A stretch of DNA of 64,000 nucleotides. It comes from Leifsonia sp. TF02-11. GTDB taxonomy: Bacteria > Actinomycetota > Actinomycetes > Actinomycetales > Microbacteriaceae. The notes below the pieces were generated by a model. It was given only the letters and a program-made list of their open reading frames with translations. It did no database searches and was not told the DNA's origin. The stretch covers positions 62,001 through 126,000 of the forward strand of contig NZ_JAGEKP010000017.1 in the NCBI RefSeq assembly GCF_017565305.1, in the 5' to 3' direction. Each line of letters starts with the position of its first letter. Within the stretch, counting starts at the first letter, position 1. This document shows positions 32,961 through 41,480 of this stretch, in pieces. The translations under genes and the position numbers were made by a program.

Positions 32961-35900
32961 TCATGCGCTGACCGCCGGAACCAGATGGATGCGGTACCCG
33001 TAGGCCGCGTGCGGATCCCGGTCACCGAGGTCGACGACCCCGGCGAAGGTCGCTCCCGCCATCCCCTCCGCGGCGGCGGCGACCCGCTCCTCGAGCCGGC
33101 GCAAGGACTCCTCGTCGACCCGCTCCTGGACGACCTCGCGATACGCCTTGCCCCGCACGCCCTTCGCGACGAAGAGGAGCTTGGCACCGCCGGGAGGCCG
33201 TTCGCCCGCCTCGACGGCACCGTGCTCGAGCGCGAGCTGGTAGGCGCCGAGCTGGGCGTGGGAGGCCGTCTCTGCGGCGCTCGGCACCGTGCGGCCCGTC
33301 TTCAGGTCGACGATCACGACGGCGCCGTCGGGAGTCTCCTCCACGCGGTCGATCTTGCCGCTGATCCGCGCCCGTCCGAGGTCGAGCTCGAACGCCCCCT
33401 CCGATCCGAGCAGCCGTCCGCCCGCGCGCTGGAAGTCGCGGAGGTACTCCGACACGCCGGCGACCAGCCCGCGCGTGCGGCGGCGCTCGCGCTCCTCGAT
33501 CCAGGGGGATTCGAACTGCAGTTGCGACCAGCGGCGTTCGATTCCGGCCCAGAGCACGTCGACGCTGGTCTCGTCCGTCTCGCTCGCCTCCTCCAGGACG
33601 GCGTGCACCACGGTGCCGATGCCCGCTGCGAGACCGCTCGGCGACGCTGCCATCTCGTCGATGAACCACACCAGCGGCGACTTCTCGAACGTGCCGAGGC
33701 GAGACGGGGACACCTTCACCATCGCCTCCGGGTCGTCCAGGTCGACGAGCGGCTCCGTCGTCGACGGCTCGACGAGTCCGTACCAGTCGGCGGGATCGGC
33801 GCCCTCCACGCCGGCCTCCGCCAAGCGGGCGAGGGCGTCGGCGGCGTCGGGCGAGCCGGTCGTCACCAGCCGGCGCCGCAGGCGGCCCACCATGCCGCGC
33901 AGCGACAGCGGGTGGATGCCGGGGTCGTCGTCATCGACCGCGAGCCCGGCCGCGAGCCGCAGGAACGGCGACGGCTGCTCGTCGTCGTTGGCCGTCGCGG
34001 TCAGCACCACCTGGCGTCGCGCGCGGGACACGGCGAGGGCGAACATCCGCAGTTCGTCACCGAGCACGTCGGCGCGCTCGTCCGTGGTCTCCGGACGGCG
34101 CCCCGCGAGGGCGTCGTCGAGCTCCTGCGGGTGCAGGAGCGACCCGCGCAGCCGCAGATTCGGCCACACGCTCTCCTGGAGTCCGGCGACCGCGACCACC
34201 TCGAACTCCCGCCCGACCGTCGCACTCGGCGTGCACACCAGGACCGCATCGCCGGTGGTGCGCGCCGCGAGCGTGTCCTCCGGCACCTCGGCGCCCAGCA
34301 GCTCGACCACGAAGTCGGCGGCCGGGCGCTCCGGCGACCGCTCGACGAAGCGCCGGGCCGCGGTGAACAGCGCCACGACGCCGTCGAGGTGCCTGTCGGC
34401 CTCGTCCGCGACGATCCCCGACCGCTCCGACTGCTCCAGCCAGCGCGAAGCCAGACCGCTGCGCTCCCACGCGTGCCAGAGCAGCTCCTCGATGGTCGCC
34501 CCGGCCGCGGCCTTCTGTCGGCAGCCGCGCAGCGTCTCCGCGAGCCGCGCCGCGCGCCGCGCCGGCGACGAGTCGATGGTCGCCAGATGGGCGGGATCGG
34601 CCAGCGCCTCCACCAGGAGGTCGTCACCTGCGCGGTTGCCGTCCCCGGCGAGCTCCTCCTGCCGGAGCGCCAGGCGCAGCCGTCGCAGGCTCACCGCGTC
34701 GAGGCCGCCGAACGGCCCGATCAGCAGTTCGGTCGCGACCTCCGGGGTCAGGGGCTGTGCGCCGAGGGCGACGCCCGCGATGGTGACGAGCTGGCGCGCC
34801 GCGTAGTCGTCGCGCAGCGGCCGCCCGGCGATGCTGGTGGTCGTCGGCACTTCGGCGACCGCGAGCGACCGCGCGAGGCCCGGGATGTGCGCCCCGGACC
34901 GCACGACGACGGCCATGCTGCTCCATGGCACGCCATCGATGAGCCGGCGCTCGCGCAGCAGGCGCGCCAGTCGCGCCGCCTCGGCGGGTGCGGACGGCGC
35001 ACGCACGACCAGGACCTCCGGCCCGGAGTCCTCCTGGGGTTGCCGCGCGGGAGCCGCCACCCGGTGCACCCCCGCCGCGGCGGCACCGATGCGCTCGGTG
35101 ACGCGGGAGGTCAGCTCCCGCAACACGGGTGTCTGCCGGTGGGCCGTGCCGAGGACGATGCGGGTGACCGGGACGTCGAGGCGCGTGCCGAGCTGTCCGA
35201 GCGCGGAGACCTCCGCGCCGCGGAACGTAGTGGAGGCGACATCGGGGTCGCCGAACGCGATCACCGCGACGCCGCGCGCCGCGACGGCGCGCAGCAGCGC
35301 GATGGTGGCGACCGTCGCCTCCTGCAGGTCGTCGACGAACACGGCGCGCACGCCGTCGAGCGAACTGCCCTCGCGCACCACCGACACGGCGGACGCGATG
35401 AGCTCGGCGGAGTCGACGTAGCCGCCGCGGAAGCTGTCGAGCACCGTCTGGTACTCGGCGATGAACCGCGAGGCCGCCCTCCACTCGTCACGCCCGGTGA
35501 TGGCGCCGAGTTCGGCCAGGCGCGCCGGGGAGACGCCTCTCTCGGCGCAGCGGCCGATCAACTCGCGGAGCTCGGTGCGGAAGCCGCGCAGGATGCGGAC
35601 CTCCGGGCCGAGGGAAGCCGGCCAGGCCGGGCCGGTGCCGTCCTCCAGGTGGCCGTTCAGCAGCTCGGCGATGATCTGGTCCTGGTCGCCGCCGGTCAAG
35701 AGCCGCGGCGGCTCCCAGCCGTTGCGCTTCGCCTGGTCTCCCACCAGCTGGAACGCGAGCGAGGTGGCCGTGCGCGCCAGCGGCCCGGGCGTCGGCACTC
35801 CCAGGCGCAGGGCGATGCGATCGCGGAGGGCCGTCGCGGAGGCCCGGGAGGCGCTCAGCGCCAGCACCTGCGCGGCCGAATAGCCGCGTTCGTGCACGCG

Positions 35901-36065
35901 CTCGGCGATCGCCTCGACGAGCACGGAGGTCTTGCCGGTGCCCGGCGCGCCGAGCACGGCGGCCGACGCGCCGTCCGGCAACTCGAGCACGCAGCGCTGC
36001 GCCGGGTCGAGCTCGAGGACCGGGTCGGCATCGTCGATGCGCGGTCGGAAACCTCGGGCTGTCAT
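32961..36065 (-). CDS. adnA: AdnA-type helicase-nuclease subunit
   Basis: A 1034-residue partner of AdnB (Rv3202c type). Walker A is VLGAPGTGKTSVL at about residues 36-48. Motif II reads VFVDDLQEAT in place of DEYQD, as expected for the more diverged motor. Motif III is AFGDPDVASTTFRG and a late AVSRARRQVVLTAT segment serves as motif VI. The C-terminal RecB-like nuclease has AVVIVDLKTGRTVP, then HAQLGAYQLALEHG. Both subunits therefore carry a nuclease, the hallmark of AdnAB. ATG 36065 has AAGGA very close; a GTG nine bases earlier is possible. It forms an operon with adnB and is divergent from DUF3107. Confidence 0.93.
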   Translation of the reverse strand: MTARGFRPRIDDADPVLELDPAQRCVLELPDGASAAVLGAPGTGKTSVLVEAIAERVHERGYSAAQVLALSASRASATALRDRIALRLGVPTPGPLARTATSLAFQLVGDQAKRNGWEPPRLLTGGDQDQIIAELLNGHLEDGTGPAWPASLGPEVRILRGFRTELRELIGRCAERGVSPARLAELGAITGRDEWRAASRFIAEYQTVLDSFRGGYVDSAELIASAVSVVREGSSLDGVRAVFVDDLQEATVATIALLRAVAARGVAVIAFGDPDVASTTFRGAEVSALGQLGTRLDVPVTRIVLGTAHRQTPVLRELTSRVTERIGAAAAGVHRVAAPARQPQEDSGPEVLVVRAPSAPAEAARLARLLRERRLIDGVPWSSMAVVVRSGAHIPGLARSLAVAEVPTTTSIAGRPLRDDYAARQLVTIAGVALGAQPLTPEVATELLIGPFGGLDAVSLRRLRLALRQEELAGDGNRAGDDLLVEALADPAHLATIDSSPARRAARLAETLRGCRQKAAAGATIEELLWHAWERSGLASRWLEQSERSGIVADEADRHLDGVVALFTAARRFVERSPERPAADFVVELLGAEVPEDTLAARTTGDAVLVCTPSATVGREFEVVAVAGLQESVWPNLRLRGSLLHPQELDDALAGRRPETTDERADVLGDELRMFALAVSRARRQVVLTATANDDEQPSPFLRLAAGLAVDDDDPGIHPLSLRGMVGRLRRRLVTTGSPDAADALARLAEAGVEGADPADWYGLVEPSTTEPLVDLDDPEAMVKVSPSRLGTFEKSPLVWFIDEMAASPSGLAAGIGTVVHAVLEEASETDETSVDVLWAGIERRWSQLQFESPWIEERERRRTRGLVAGVSEYLRDFQRAGGRLLGSEGAFELDLGRARISGKIDRVEETPDGAVVIVDLKTGRTVPSAAETASHAQLGAYQLALEHGAVEAGERPPGGAKLLFVAKGVRGKAYREVVQERVDEESLRRLEERVAAAAEGMAGATFAGVVDLGDRDPHAAYGYRIHLVPAVSA

Positions 36066-36173
36066 GTCCTTCACGGTATCGGCGTCCGCCGACAGAGAAC
36101 GCGACCGAGCCCCGCGAGCCGCGTGCCGTAGTCTGAACTCGCAACCGCCGGTCTGATTCGAAAGGCACATCCC

Positions 36174-36398
36174 GTGGAGATCCGCATCGGAATCGTCAAC
36201 GCCCCCCGCGAGCTCAGCTTCGAGTCGGCCCAGTCGGCCGAGGAGCTCACCGAGCAGATCCAGGCCGGCCTCACCAGCGGCACCGGAATCCTCAAGCTCA
36301 CCGACGACAAGGGCCGCGTCTACATCGTCCCGACGGCCGGCATCGCGTACGTCGAGGTCGGCACCGAGGAGTCGCGCCGCATCGGCTTCGTCGGCTAG
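36174..36398 (+). CDS. DUF3107 small conserved protein
   Basis: A 74-residue ATP-binding-like small protein of the DUF3107 family (TB9.4/Rv3208A in M. tuberculosis). It is recognised by MEIRIGIVNAPRELSFES and the central KLTDDKGRVYIVPTAGIAYVE. Function is unknown. The GTG start has GAAAGG upstream and a TAGTCT -10-like hexamer at about 36129. Its own stop codon TAG forms the first half of the -10 of the next gene. Confidence 0.93.
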   Translation: MEIRIGIVNAPRELSFESAQSAEELTEQIQAGLTSGTGILKLTDDKGRVYIVPTAGIAYVEVGTEESRRIGFVG

Positions 36399-36407
36399 AT
36401 TCCTCGC
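36396..36407 (+). promoter_or_regulatory. -10 of leaderless membrane-protein gene, built on a stop codon
   Basis: TAGATT at 36396-36401, then six bases and GTG at 36408. Bases 36396-36398 are also the TAG stop of the DUF3107 gene. Confidence 0.5.
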
Positions 36408-36710
36408 GTGGAACTGCTCTTCGTCGCGCTCGCCGGCGCCATCCTCGGCCTCGGCGCCCGGTACCTCCTGCCGAACCGTCACACGCACGGCTCCGTGCTC
36501 ATCCCGGCCCTCGGGGTGAGCGTCGCGTGCATCCTCTGGGTCGCCCTCACCTGGGCCGGACTGAAGTGGAACGGCGGCTGGATCTGGTGGATCACGCTGC
36601 TCGGCACCGCGGCGATCGTCGTGGTCGCGGACCTCGTCATCGGGCGGGTTCGCACGAGCCACGACGACAAGCTCCTGCACACGCTCGCCAAAGGCGCCGT
36701 CGCCCGCTGA
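36408..36710 (+). CDS. Small membrane protein, about three helices
   Basis: A 100-residue integral membrane protein. Three hydrophobic stretches are visible: LLFVALAGAILGLGARYLL, VLIPALGVSVACILWVALTW and WWITLLGTAAIVVVADLVIG. A short basic cytoplasmic tail follows (RVRTSHDDKLL). No family is recognised, though it seems to be a conserved neighbour of DUF3107 in this group. It starts nine bases after the DUF3107 stop, probably from both the DUF3107 message and its own leaderless one. It is followed by a repeat cluster. Confidence 0.75.
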   Translation: MELLFVALAGAILGLGARYLLPNRHTHGSVLIPALGVSVACILWVALTWAGLKWNGGWIWWITLLGTAAIVVVADLVIGRVRTSHDDKLLHTLAKGAVAR

Positions 36711-36726
36711 CACGACCCGCCGTCGG

Positions 36727-36920
36727 CTACGGAGGACATCCGCCGTCGGCGGCCCCCGATCGGCAGCTAACGGAGGAGTTCGGCGGCCGTTGCGACCGCA
36801 ACTCCTCCGTTGCCTACGGCCATAAGGGCGTCGCTAACGGAGGAGATCGGCGCCGAGATCGGCCGCAACTCCTCCGTTGGCCGCTTTCCGGAGCAGTCTC
36901 GGGGTGAAACTCCTCCGTTG
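36727..36920. repeat. Cluster of inverted CGGAGGAG/CTCCTCCG repeats
   Basis: A 13-base unit occurs in both orientations in the gap between convergent genes. CTAACGGAGGAG occurs at 36767 and 36834, with a decayed CTACGGAGGAC at 36727. AACTCCTCCGTTG occurs at 36800-36812, 36867-36879 and 36908-36920. Spacing is 33, 34, 33 and 41 bases. The units can pair in several ways into alternative hairpins. The DNA between units is partly shared (GGCCG and GATCGG tracts). No open frame or T-run is present. Confidence 0.75.
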
Positions 36921-36933
36921 CCGACGACAGCGA

Positions 36934-37671
36934 TCAGGCCGTCAGGCCCAGGGCGTCCATCCGGCGCGTGTGCGCAGCGATCAGCTCGGTGAAGATGGGC
37001 TCGATGCGCTCGTCGTCCGCGCGATTGCCCGACAGGTGCAGAGCGGAGCGCGCGACCAGCAGCGTGTCGCCGACCAGCCTGCGCCCCCACATGGCCAGGC
37101 GTGAGCCCAGCTGCGGATCCGTCTCGATCTCGGCGCGCAGCACCTCCAACAATCCCTCCTGACCGGAATCCGAGCCGAGCAGCTGGGCCACGCGCGGGCC
37201 GACGTCTCCGGGGAGGCCGCCCGCCAGCCGGATGAAGAAGTCGTCGAGAAGACCGCCCGCCATCAGGGCGGCGAGCAGGGTCTCCCGCCAATCGGCGCCG
37301 ATCAGCAGCGCGCGGAAGCCCTCGATCTCGTCGGCGAACGGCCGCATGACGGCGGAGGGCTCGTCGCCGCGACGCCGGATCTCGGCCACGATGCCGTGGT
37401 GCTTCGAGAGCGCCAGCCCGGCTGCGACCGCGACGGCCTCCTTGGCGCGCAGCGCGTCGACGCTCCGCGCACCTGGCGCGTCGGTGTCGGCCGCAACGCG
37501 CGAAAGCGTCTGGAACTGCTCCAGCTGCAGGTAGGCGGCCTGGCCCAGGTACGGCAGGAGGTCGGGCATCACCTCGTGCAGGTCGACGCGCACGGACGGC
37601 GGCCGCGGGGCGCGCGGCGCGAGGCGGGGAAGCTCGACCGCGGGTCGGCGTCTGGTGAACCACGTTGACAC
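36934..37671 (-). CDS. Ferritin-like fold (MiaE-like) protein
   Basis: A 245-residue protein of the actinobacterial ferritin-like group (PF13794, MiaE-like; Rv3210c position in M. tuberculosis). It is largely helical, with the family-typical PYLGQAAYLQLEQFQTLSRVA and KEAVAVAAGLALSKHHGIVAEI. The Glu and His residues in these helices could bind a metal pair, though the classic ExxH arrangement is only partly visible. Function is unknown; a tRNA hydroxylase role is only a fold-based idea. The GTG at 37671 is seven bases behind a TACACT hexamer, so it is probably leaderless. It is divergent from the DEAD-box helicase gene. Confidence 0.82.
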   Translation of the reverse strand: MSTWFTRRRPAVELPRLAPRAPRPPSVRVDLHEVMPDLLPYLGQAAYLQLEQFQTLSRVAADTDAPGARSVDALRAKEAVAVAAGLALSKHHGIVAEIRRRGDEPSAVMRPFADEIEGFRALLIGADWRETLLAALMAGGLLDDFFIRLAGGLPGDVGPRVAQLLGSDSGQEGLLEVLRAEIETDPQLGSRLAMWGRRLVGDTLLVARSALHLSGNRADDERIEPIFTELIAAHTRRMDALGLTA

Positions 37672-37684
37672 GTACAGCAGTGTA
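37672..37684 (-). promoter_or_regulatory. -10 of leaderless ferritin-like gene
   Basis: TACACT (minus strand, 37679-37684), then seven bases and the GTG at 37671. Confidence 0.5.
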
Positions 37685-37794
37685 ACGGGGACGTCCAGTA
37701 GGCTTGTGGTGCCGTCGGCGCAGGATCGACGGCCCTGCGCCTGCGAAGAGAGACAGGGCGTGGACTCACTTTTCGACCGACAGGCAACATTTAC

Positions 37795-39273
37795 GTGACT
37801 TTCTCCGAACTCAATATCGACCAGGACATGGTGGACGCCCTCGCCAGCAAGGGCATCGTCGAGCCGTTCCCCATCCAGGCGCAGACCATCCCGCTCGCCC
37901 TCGACGGCCAGGACATCATCGGCCAGGCAAAGACCGGAACGGGTAAGACCTTCGGCTTCGGCCTCCCGATCATCCAGCGACTCGGCCTCGACCCGGCTCC
38001 CGGCGTCCAGGCCCTCGTCGTCGTCCCGACGCGCGAGCTCGCCGTCCAGGTCTTCGAAGACCTCGAGCAGGCCGCGTCCAACCGCTCGACGACGGTGACC
38101 GCCATCTACGGCGGCAAGGCGTACGAAGGGCAGATCGCCCAGCTCAAGGCCGGCGCGCAGATCGTCGTCGGCACGCCCGGCCGGCTGCTCGACCTGGCCG
38201 GCCAGCGCCTCCTGAACCTCTCCAACGTGCGCGAGATGGTGCTCGACGAGGCCGACAAGATGCTGGACCTCGGCTTCCTCTCCGACATCGAGAAGCTGTT
38301 CGCGCAGACCCCGGCGACCCGGCACACGATGCTCTTCTCGGCCACGATGCCCGGCCCGATCGTGGCGCTGGCCCGTCGCTTCATGACGCGGCCCATCCAC
38401 ATCCGCGCCACCGACCCCGACGAAGGTCAGGTGCAGGCGAACATCAAGCACCTCATCTACCGGGCGCACTCGCTCGACAAGGACGAAGTGGTCGCGCGCA
38501 TCCTCCAGGCCGAGGGCCGCGGCAAGACCGTCATCTTCACCCGCACCAAGCGGGCGGCGGCCAAGCTGGTCGAGGAGCTCGGCGACCGCGGCTTCAACGC
38601 CGCCGCGGTGCACGGCGACCTCAACCAGGAGCAGCGCGAGCGCGCGATGGCCGCGTTCAAGGCCGGCAAGAAGGACGTGCTCATCGCGACCGACGTGGCC
38701 GCCCGCGGCATCGACGTCGACGACGTGACCCACGTCATCAACCACACCATCCCCGACGACGAGAAGACCTACCTGCACCGCGCGGGCCGCACGGGACGTG
38801 CGGGCAAGACGGGGATCGCGGTCACCTTCGTGGACTGGGAAGACCTGCACAAGTGGGCGCTCATCAACCGCGCCCTCGAGTTCGGTCAGCCCGAGCCGAC
38901 CGAGACCTACTCGTCGTCGCCGCACCTGTACAGCGACCTCGGCATCCCGGAGGGCGCCAAGGGCCGGCTCAAGTCGACACCGGCGGTCAAGGCTCCCGAG
39001 AACCAGGACGGCGCGCGCCGCGACTCGACCGGCCCCGCCAACCAGGGCGAAGGCCGATCGCGCAACCGTCGCCGTCGCACCCGCTCCGGCGGTGCGGCAA
39101 GCGAGGGCACGACGGCTCCCGCTGCGGCGTCGACCGACGGCGGCGGCGAGCAGAAGGCCGCGGCCGCGGGAACGCACGACGGAGGCGGTGCGCAGCACCG
39201 CGACGGCAACAGTGCACCTCGCCGGCGCCGCCGTCGCTCGCGCGGCGGCTCTCCCGCGACGCCCGCGAGCTGA
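37795..39273 (+). CDS. DEAD-box RNA helicase, RhlE-like
   Basis: A 492-residue RNA helicase. The Q motif is FPIQAQTIPLAL, motif I AKTGTGKTFGF, motif II VLDEADKMLD, motif III FSATMPG, motif V ATDVAARGIDVDDV and motif VI HRAGRTGRAG. The last 110 residues are a disordered basic tail with Arg clusters (NRRRRTRSGG; PRRRRRRSRGG), typical for RNA-binding actinobacterial DEAD proteins. It is in the position of Rv3211 (rhlE). The GTG start is 95 bases behind a TAGGCT hexamer at about 37698, leaving a leader of about 85 bases. The leader ends in an unusually AT-rich stretch (ACTTTTCGACCGAC, then CAACATTTAC). Confidence 0.92.
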   Translation: MTFSELNIDQDMVDALASKGIVEPFPIQAQTIPLALDGQDIIGQAKTGTGKTFGFGLPIIQRLGLDPAPGVQALVVVPTRELAVQVFEDLEQAASNRSTTVTAIYGGKAYEGQIAQLKAGAQIVVGTPGRLLDLAGQRLLNLSNVREMVLDEADKMLDLGFLSDIEKLFAQTPATRHTMLFSATMPGPIVALARRFMTRPIHIRATDPDEGQVQANIKHLIYRAHSLDKDEVVARILQAEGRGKTVIFTRTKRAAAKLVEELGDRGFNAAAVHGDLNQEQRERAMAAFKAGKKDVLIATDVAARGIDVDDVTHVINHTIPDDEKTYLHRAGRTGRAGKTGIAVTFVDWEDLHKWALINRALEFGQPEPTETYSSSPHLYSDLGIPEGAKGRLKSTPAVKAPENQDGARRDSTGPANQGEGRSRNRRRRTRSGGAASEGTTAPAAASTDGGGEQKAAAAGTHDGGGAQHRDGNSAPRRRRRRSRGGSPATPAS

Positions 39274-39298
39274 GGCCGACCCGCGCCAACAGACGGAG

Positions 39299-39330
39299 AA
39301 CGCCGCCCGCCGATATCGGCGGGCGGCGTT
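39299..39330. terminator. Bidirectional terminator, perfect 32-base palindrome
   Basis: A perfect palindrome centred on GATATC between two convergent genes (16-base arms, AACGCCGCCCGCCGAT and its complement). TTT follows on the plus strand. Confidence 0.75.
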
Positions 39331-39375
39331 TCCTGTCAGACCGTTTCCTGTCGGCGGGAGGGGCGCTCCGGGCGC

Positions 39376-40530
39376 TCAGTACCAGTTGGGGTCGTGGCTC
39401 ATCTCGAAGCTCCACGCCGCACACGGCGATCCGTAGGCACGGTTGATGTAGTCGAGACCCCAGTCGACCTGCGTGTTCTGGTTGGTCATCCAGTCGGAGC
39501 CGGCGGACGACATCTTGCTGGCCGGAAGGGACTGCGGGATGCCGTAGGCGCCGCTCGAGCTGTTGAAGGCGTCCGCGCGCCACCCCGACTCGTGGTTCCA
39601 CAGTTTGATGAGGCAGCCCATCTGGTCCTGGCCCCACCCGAAGGCCGCCAGTCGGCTGGACGCGTAGGCCTGCGCCGCCGCCGGGTCGACGTTCATGCCG
39701 GGCGGAGGCGCGAAACCGTCGGAGCCGCCGCCGCTGTTCGCGGCCTGCGCCGCCGCCTGGGCGGCAGCGACGCCCGCGGCGTACTGCTGCTCCACCGACG
39801 CCTCGGTGTTCTGCAGCGACGCCAGCTGCGCGTACAGCGTGTTCGCGTGCTGCTGCTGGTCGGCGAGCTGCGCGTCGGCCGCTGCCTTCGCCGCGGTCGC
39901 CACCTGCAGCGCCTTCTGCGCGTCCTTGTCCCGCTGATCGCGGATCTTCTGCGCCGCCGCCGCCTGCTCGCTGAGCGCCGCGGCGGCGTTCTTCTGCGCT
40001 GCGGCCTGCGCGAACATGCCGGACGCCTGGTCGGCGAGCCGGGACATCGCGCCCAGCTGATAGAGCAACGACTGCTTGGACCCGCCCGTGGCGAACGCAC
40101 CGGGTGAACCTGTACCGCCGAGGAAGAGCCTGATCGACACGTCGGAGGTCCCCGAGCGCGTCAGCTGCGCCGCGAACTTACCGCTCTCGGCCCGCAGTTG
40201 GTCGGCCTTCGCGGCCGCCGCCTGCGCCTGCTGCCCGAGGTCCTGGGCCTTGGCCGTCGCGGCCTTCAGGGCGGCCTCCGCCTGGCCGTACTCGCCGAGG
40301 CGTTTCACGGCCAGGTCCCCTGCGGCGTTCGCCGCCGTCTGCAGGGAGGTCAGCAGGGCGTTGATGCGGTCGACCTCGGCCTGCGCCGCGGCGGCGTTCG
40401 CCTTGGCGGCCTGCACGTCGTCCCAGGAGGGGTAGGAGTCCGCGTTCGCCGGTGCAGCGCCGCCCGCCACCGTCAGCGCGCAGACCAGCGCTGCAACCGT
40501 GATCGTAGACGTCCAGACTCGCCGAGCCAC
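39376..40530 (-). CDS. Secreted coiled-coil protein with transglycosylase-like C-terminus
   Basis: A 384-residue exported protein. The signal peptide is MARRVWTSTITVAALVCALT, with cleavage expected after the PANA segment near residue 30. Residues about 35-270 are Ala/Gln-rich coiled coil of the kind found in NlpC/P60 and M23 cell-wall hydrolases. A short disordered linker leads to a C-terminal domain with LIKLWNHESGWRADAFN, SSGAYGIPQSLPASKMS and NTQVDWGLDYINRAYG, the pattern of resuscitation/lytic transglycosylase-like domains with Glu in HESGW as likely catalytic residue. It probably acts on peptidoglycan. The GTG start has GAGG five bases upstream. Confidence 0.87.
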   Translation of the reverse strand: MARRVWTSTITVAALVCALTVAGGAAPANADSYPSWDDVQAAKANAAAAQAEVDRINALLTSLQTAANAAGDLAVKRLGEYGQAEAALKAATAKAQDLGQQAQAAAAKADQLRAESGKFAAQLTRSGTSDVSIRLFLGGTGSPGAFATGGSKQSLLYQLGAMSRLADQASGMFAQAAAQKNAAAALSEQAAAAQKIRDQRDKDAQKALQVATAAKAAADAQLADQQQHANTLYAQLASLQNTEASVEQQYAAGVAAAQAAAQAANSGGGSDGFAPPPGMNVDPAAAQAYASSRLAAFGWGQDQMGCLIKLWNHESGWRADAFNSSSGAYGIPQSLPASKMSSAGSDWMTNQNTQVDWGLDYINRAYGSPCAAWSFEMSHDPNWY

Positions 40531-40580
40531 TCGAACCTCGCTTCCCGATCCCCGCCGACCAGGCTAACCGCAGGTTCAGC

Positions 40581-41447
40581 TCACGCGTAGAAGGGCGCCG
40601 CGCCTGTCGCTTCTTCGATCATCCGGTCGACGACGGCCGGATCCGTCGTGTTCTCCCCCAGCCGGTTGGGCTTTCCCGCGCCGTGGTAGTCGCTGGATCC
40701 GGTGATCGCGAGGCCGTACTTCTCGGCGTAGCGGCGCAGCTCGGCCACGCCCTCCGGCCGGTTCTCGCGGTGGTCGAGCTCGAGGCCGAACAGCCCGGCG
40801 TCGACCAGCCTCCTGAGTCGCTGCTCGGGGATGACGCCGCGGCTGCTCGTCGCCGGGTGCGCTAGCACGGGAACGCCGCCCGCACCGCGGATGAGGCGGA
40901 CCCCTGTCATCGGATCCGGCGCGTAGTGCGGCTGGAAGTAGCCGCTGCGCCAGTGCAGGATGCCGGCGAACGCTGCGCTGCGGTCTTCGGCGAGGCCACG
41001 GGCGACGAGGGCGTCGGCGATGTGCGGCCGGCCGACCGTCGCCCCCTCTGTCGCCTGTGCGAGCACGTCGTCCCAGGTGATGTCGTAGTCCTCGGCGATG
41101 CGGCGCACCATGTCCTCCGCGCGGCGCATCCGACCCTCGCGGATACGCAGGGTCTCTGCGACGAGTGCGTCGTTCGCGGGATCGAAGAGGTAGCCGAGCA
41201 TGTGGACGCTGGCGAACTCGACGCGCGTGGACAATTCCATCCCGGGAATCACCGTCACCCCGACCTGCGCTCCGGCATCGGCGGCGGCCGCCCAGCCGGC
41301 CGTCGAGTCGTGGTCGGTGAGCGCGACGGCGCCGAGGCCCGCGACGGCCGCGGCGCGCACGAGCTCGGCGGGAGTCTCCGTGCCGTCCGACACGCTCGAG
41401 TGCGTGTGGAGGTCGACGGGCCCGCGGAACCGTCGCTGCGCAGCCAT
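40581..41447 (-). CDS. PHP-domain phosphatase (TrpH/RnaAM-like)
   Basis: A 288-residue PHP protein of the TrpH/YciV type, which removes 3'-phosphate from nucleoside 3',5'-bisphosphates or trims RNA 5' ends. The metal motifs are DLHTHSSVSDGTETP, ALTDHDSTAGW, PGMELSTR, VLAHPATS and ITGSSDYHGAGKPN. It differs from the PHP protein at 7079-7831 in having the inserted helical domain with GRPHIADALVARG. The ATG at 41447 is chosen (GGAGG just before); ATG 41456 would add three residues. It is divergent from the aminopeptidase P gene with a 33-base gap. Confidence 0.9.
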   Translation of the reverse strand: MAAQRRFRGPVDLHTHSSVSDGTETPAELVRAAAVAGLGAVALTDHDSTAGWAAAADAGAQVGVTVIPGMELSTRVEFASVHMLGYLFDPANDALVAETLRIREGRMRRAEDMVRRIAEDYDITWDDVLAQATEGATVGRPHIADALVARGLAEDRSAAFAGILHWRSGYFQPHYAPDPMTGVRLIRGAGGVPVLAHPATSSRGVIPEQRLRRLVDAGLFGLELDHRENRPEGVAELRRYAEKYGLAITGSSDYHGAGKPNRLGENTTDPAVVDRMIEEATGAAPFYA

Positions 41448-41480
41448 GCCCTCCATCCTAGGAGTGGAAGAATGGTCGGC

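Noticed and set aside
30623-32971. Frameshift or split in adnB
   Set aside because: The minus-strand frame is continuous from 32947 to 29621 with all motifs in order. The plus-strand frame is a mirror.
36727-36920. CRISPR-like array
   Set aside because: Units are only 13 bases, alternate in orientation and have similar rather than unique spacers. No cas genes are present.
37698-37794. Riboswitch or thermosensor in the DEAD-box helicase leader
   Set aside because: The leader is about 85 bases and AT-rich at its end, but I could not find a stable conserved fold or a known riboswitch core.
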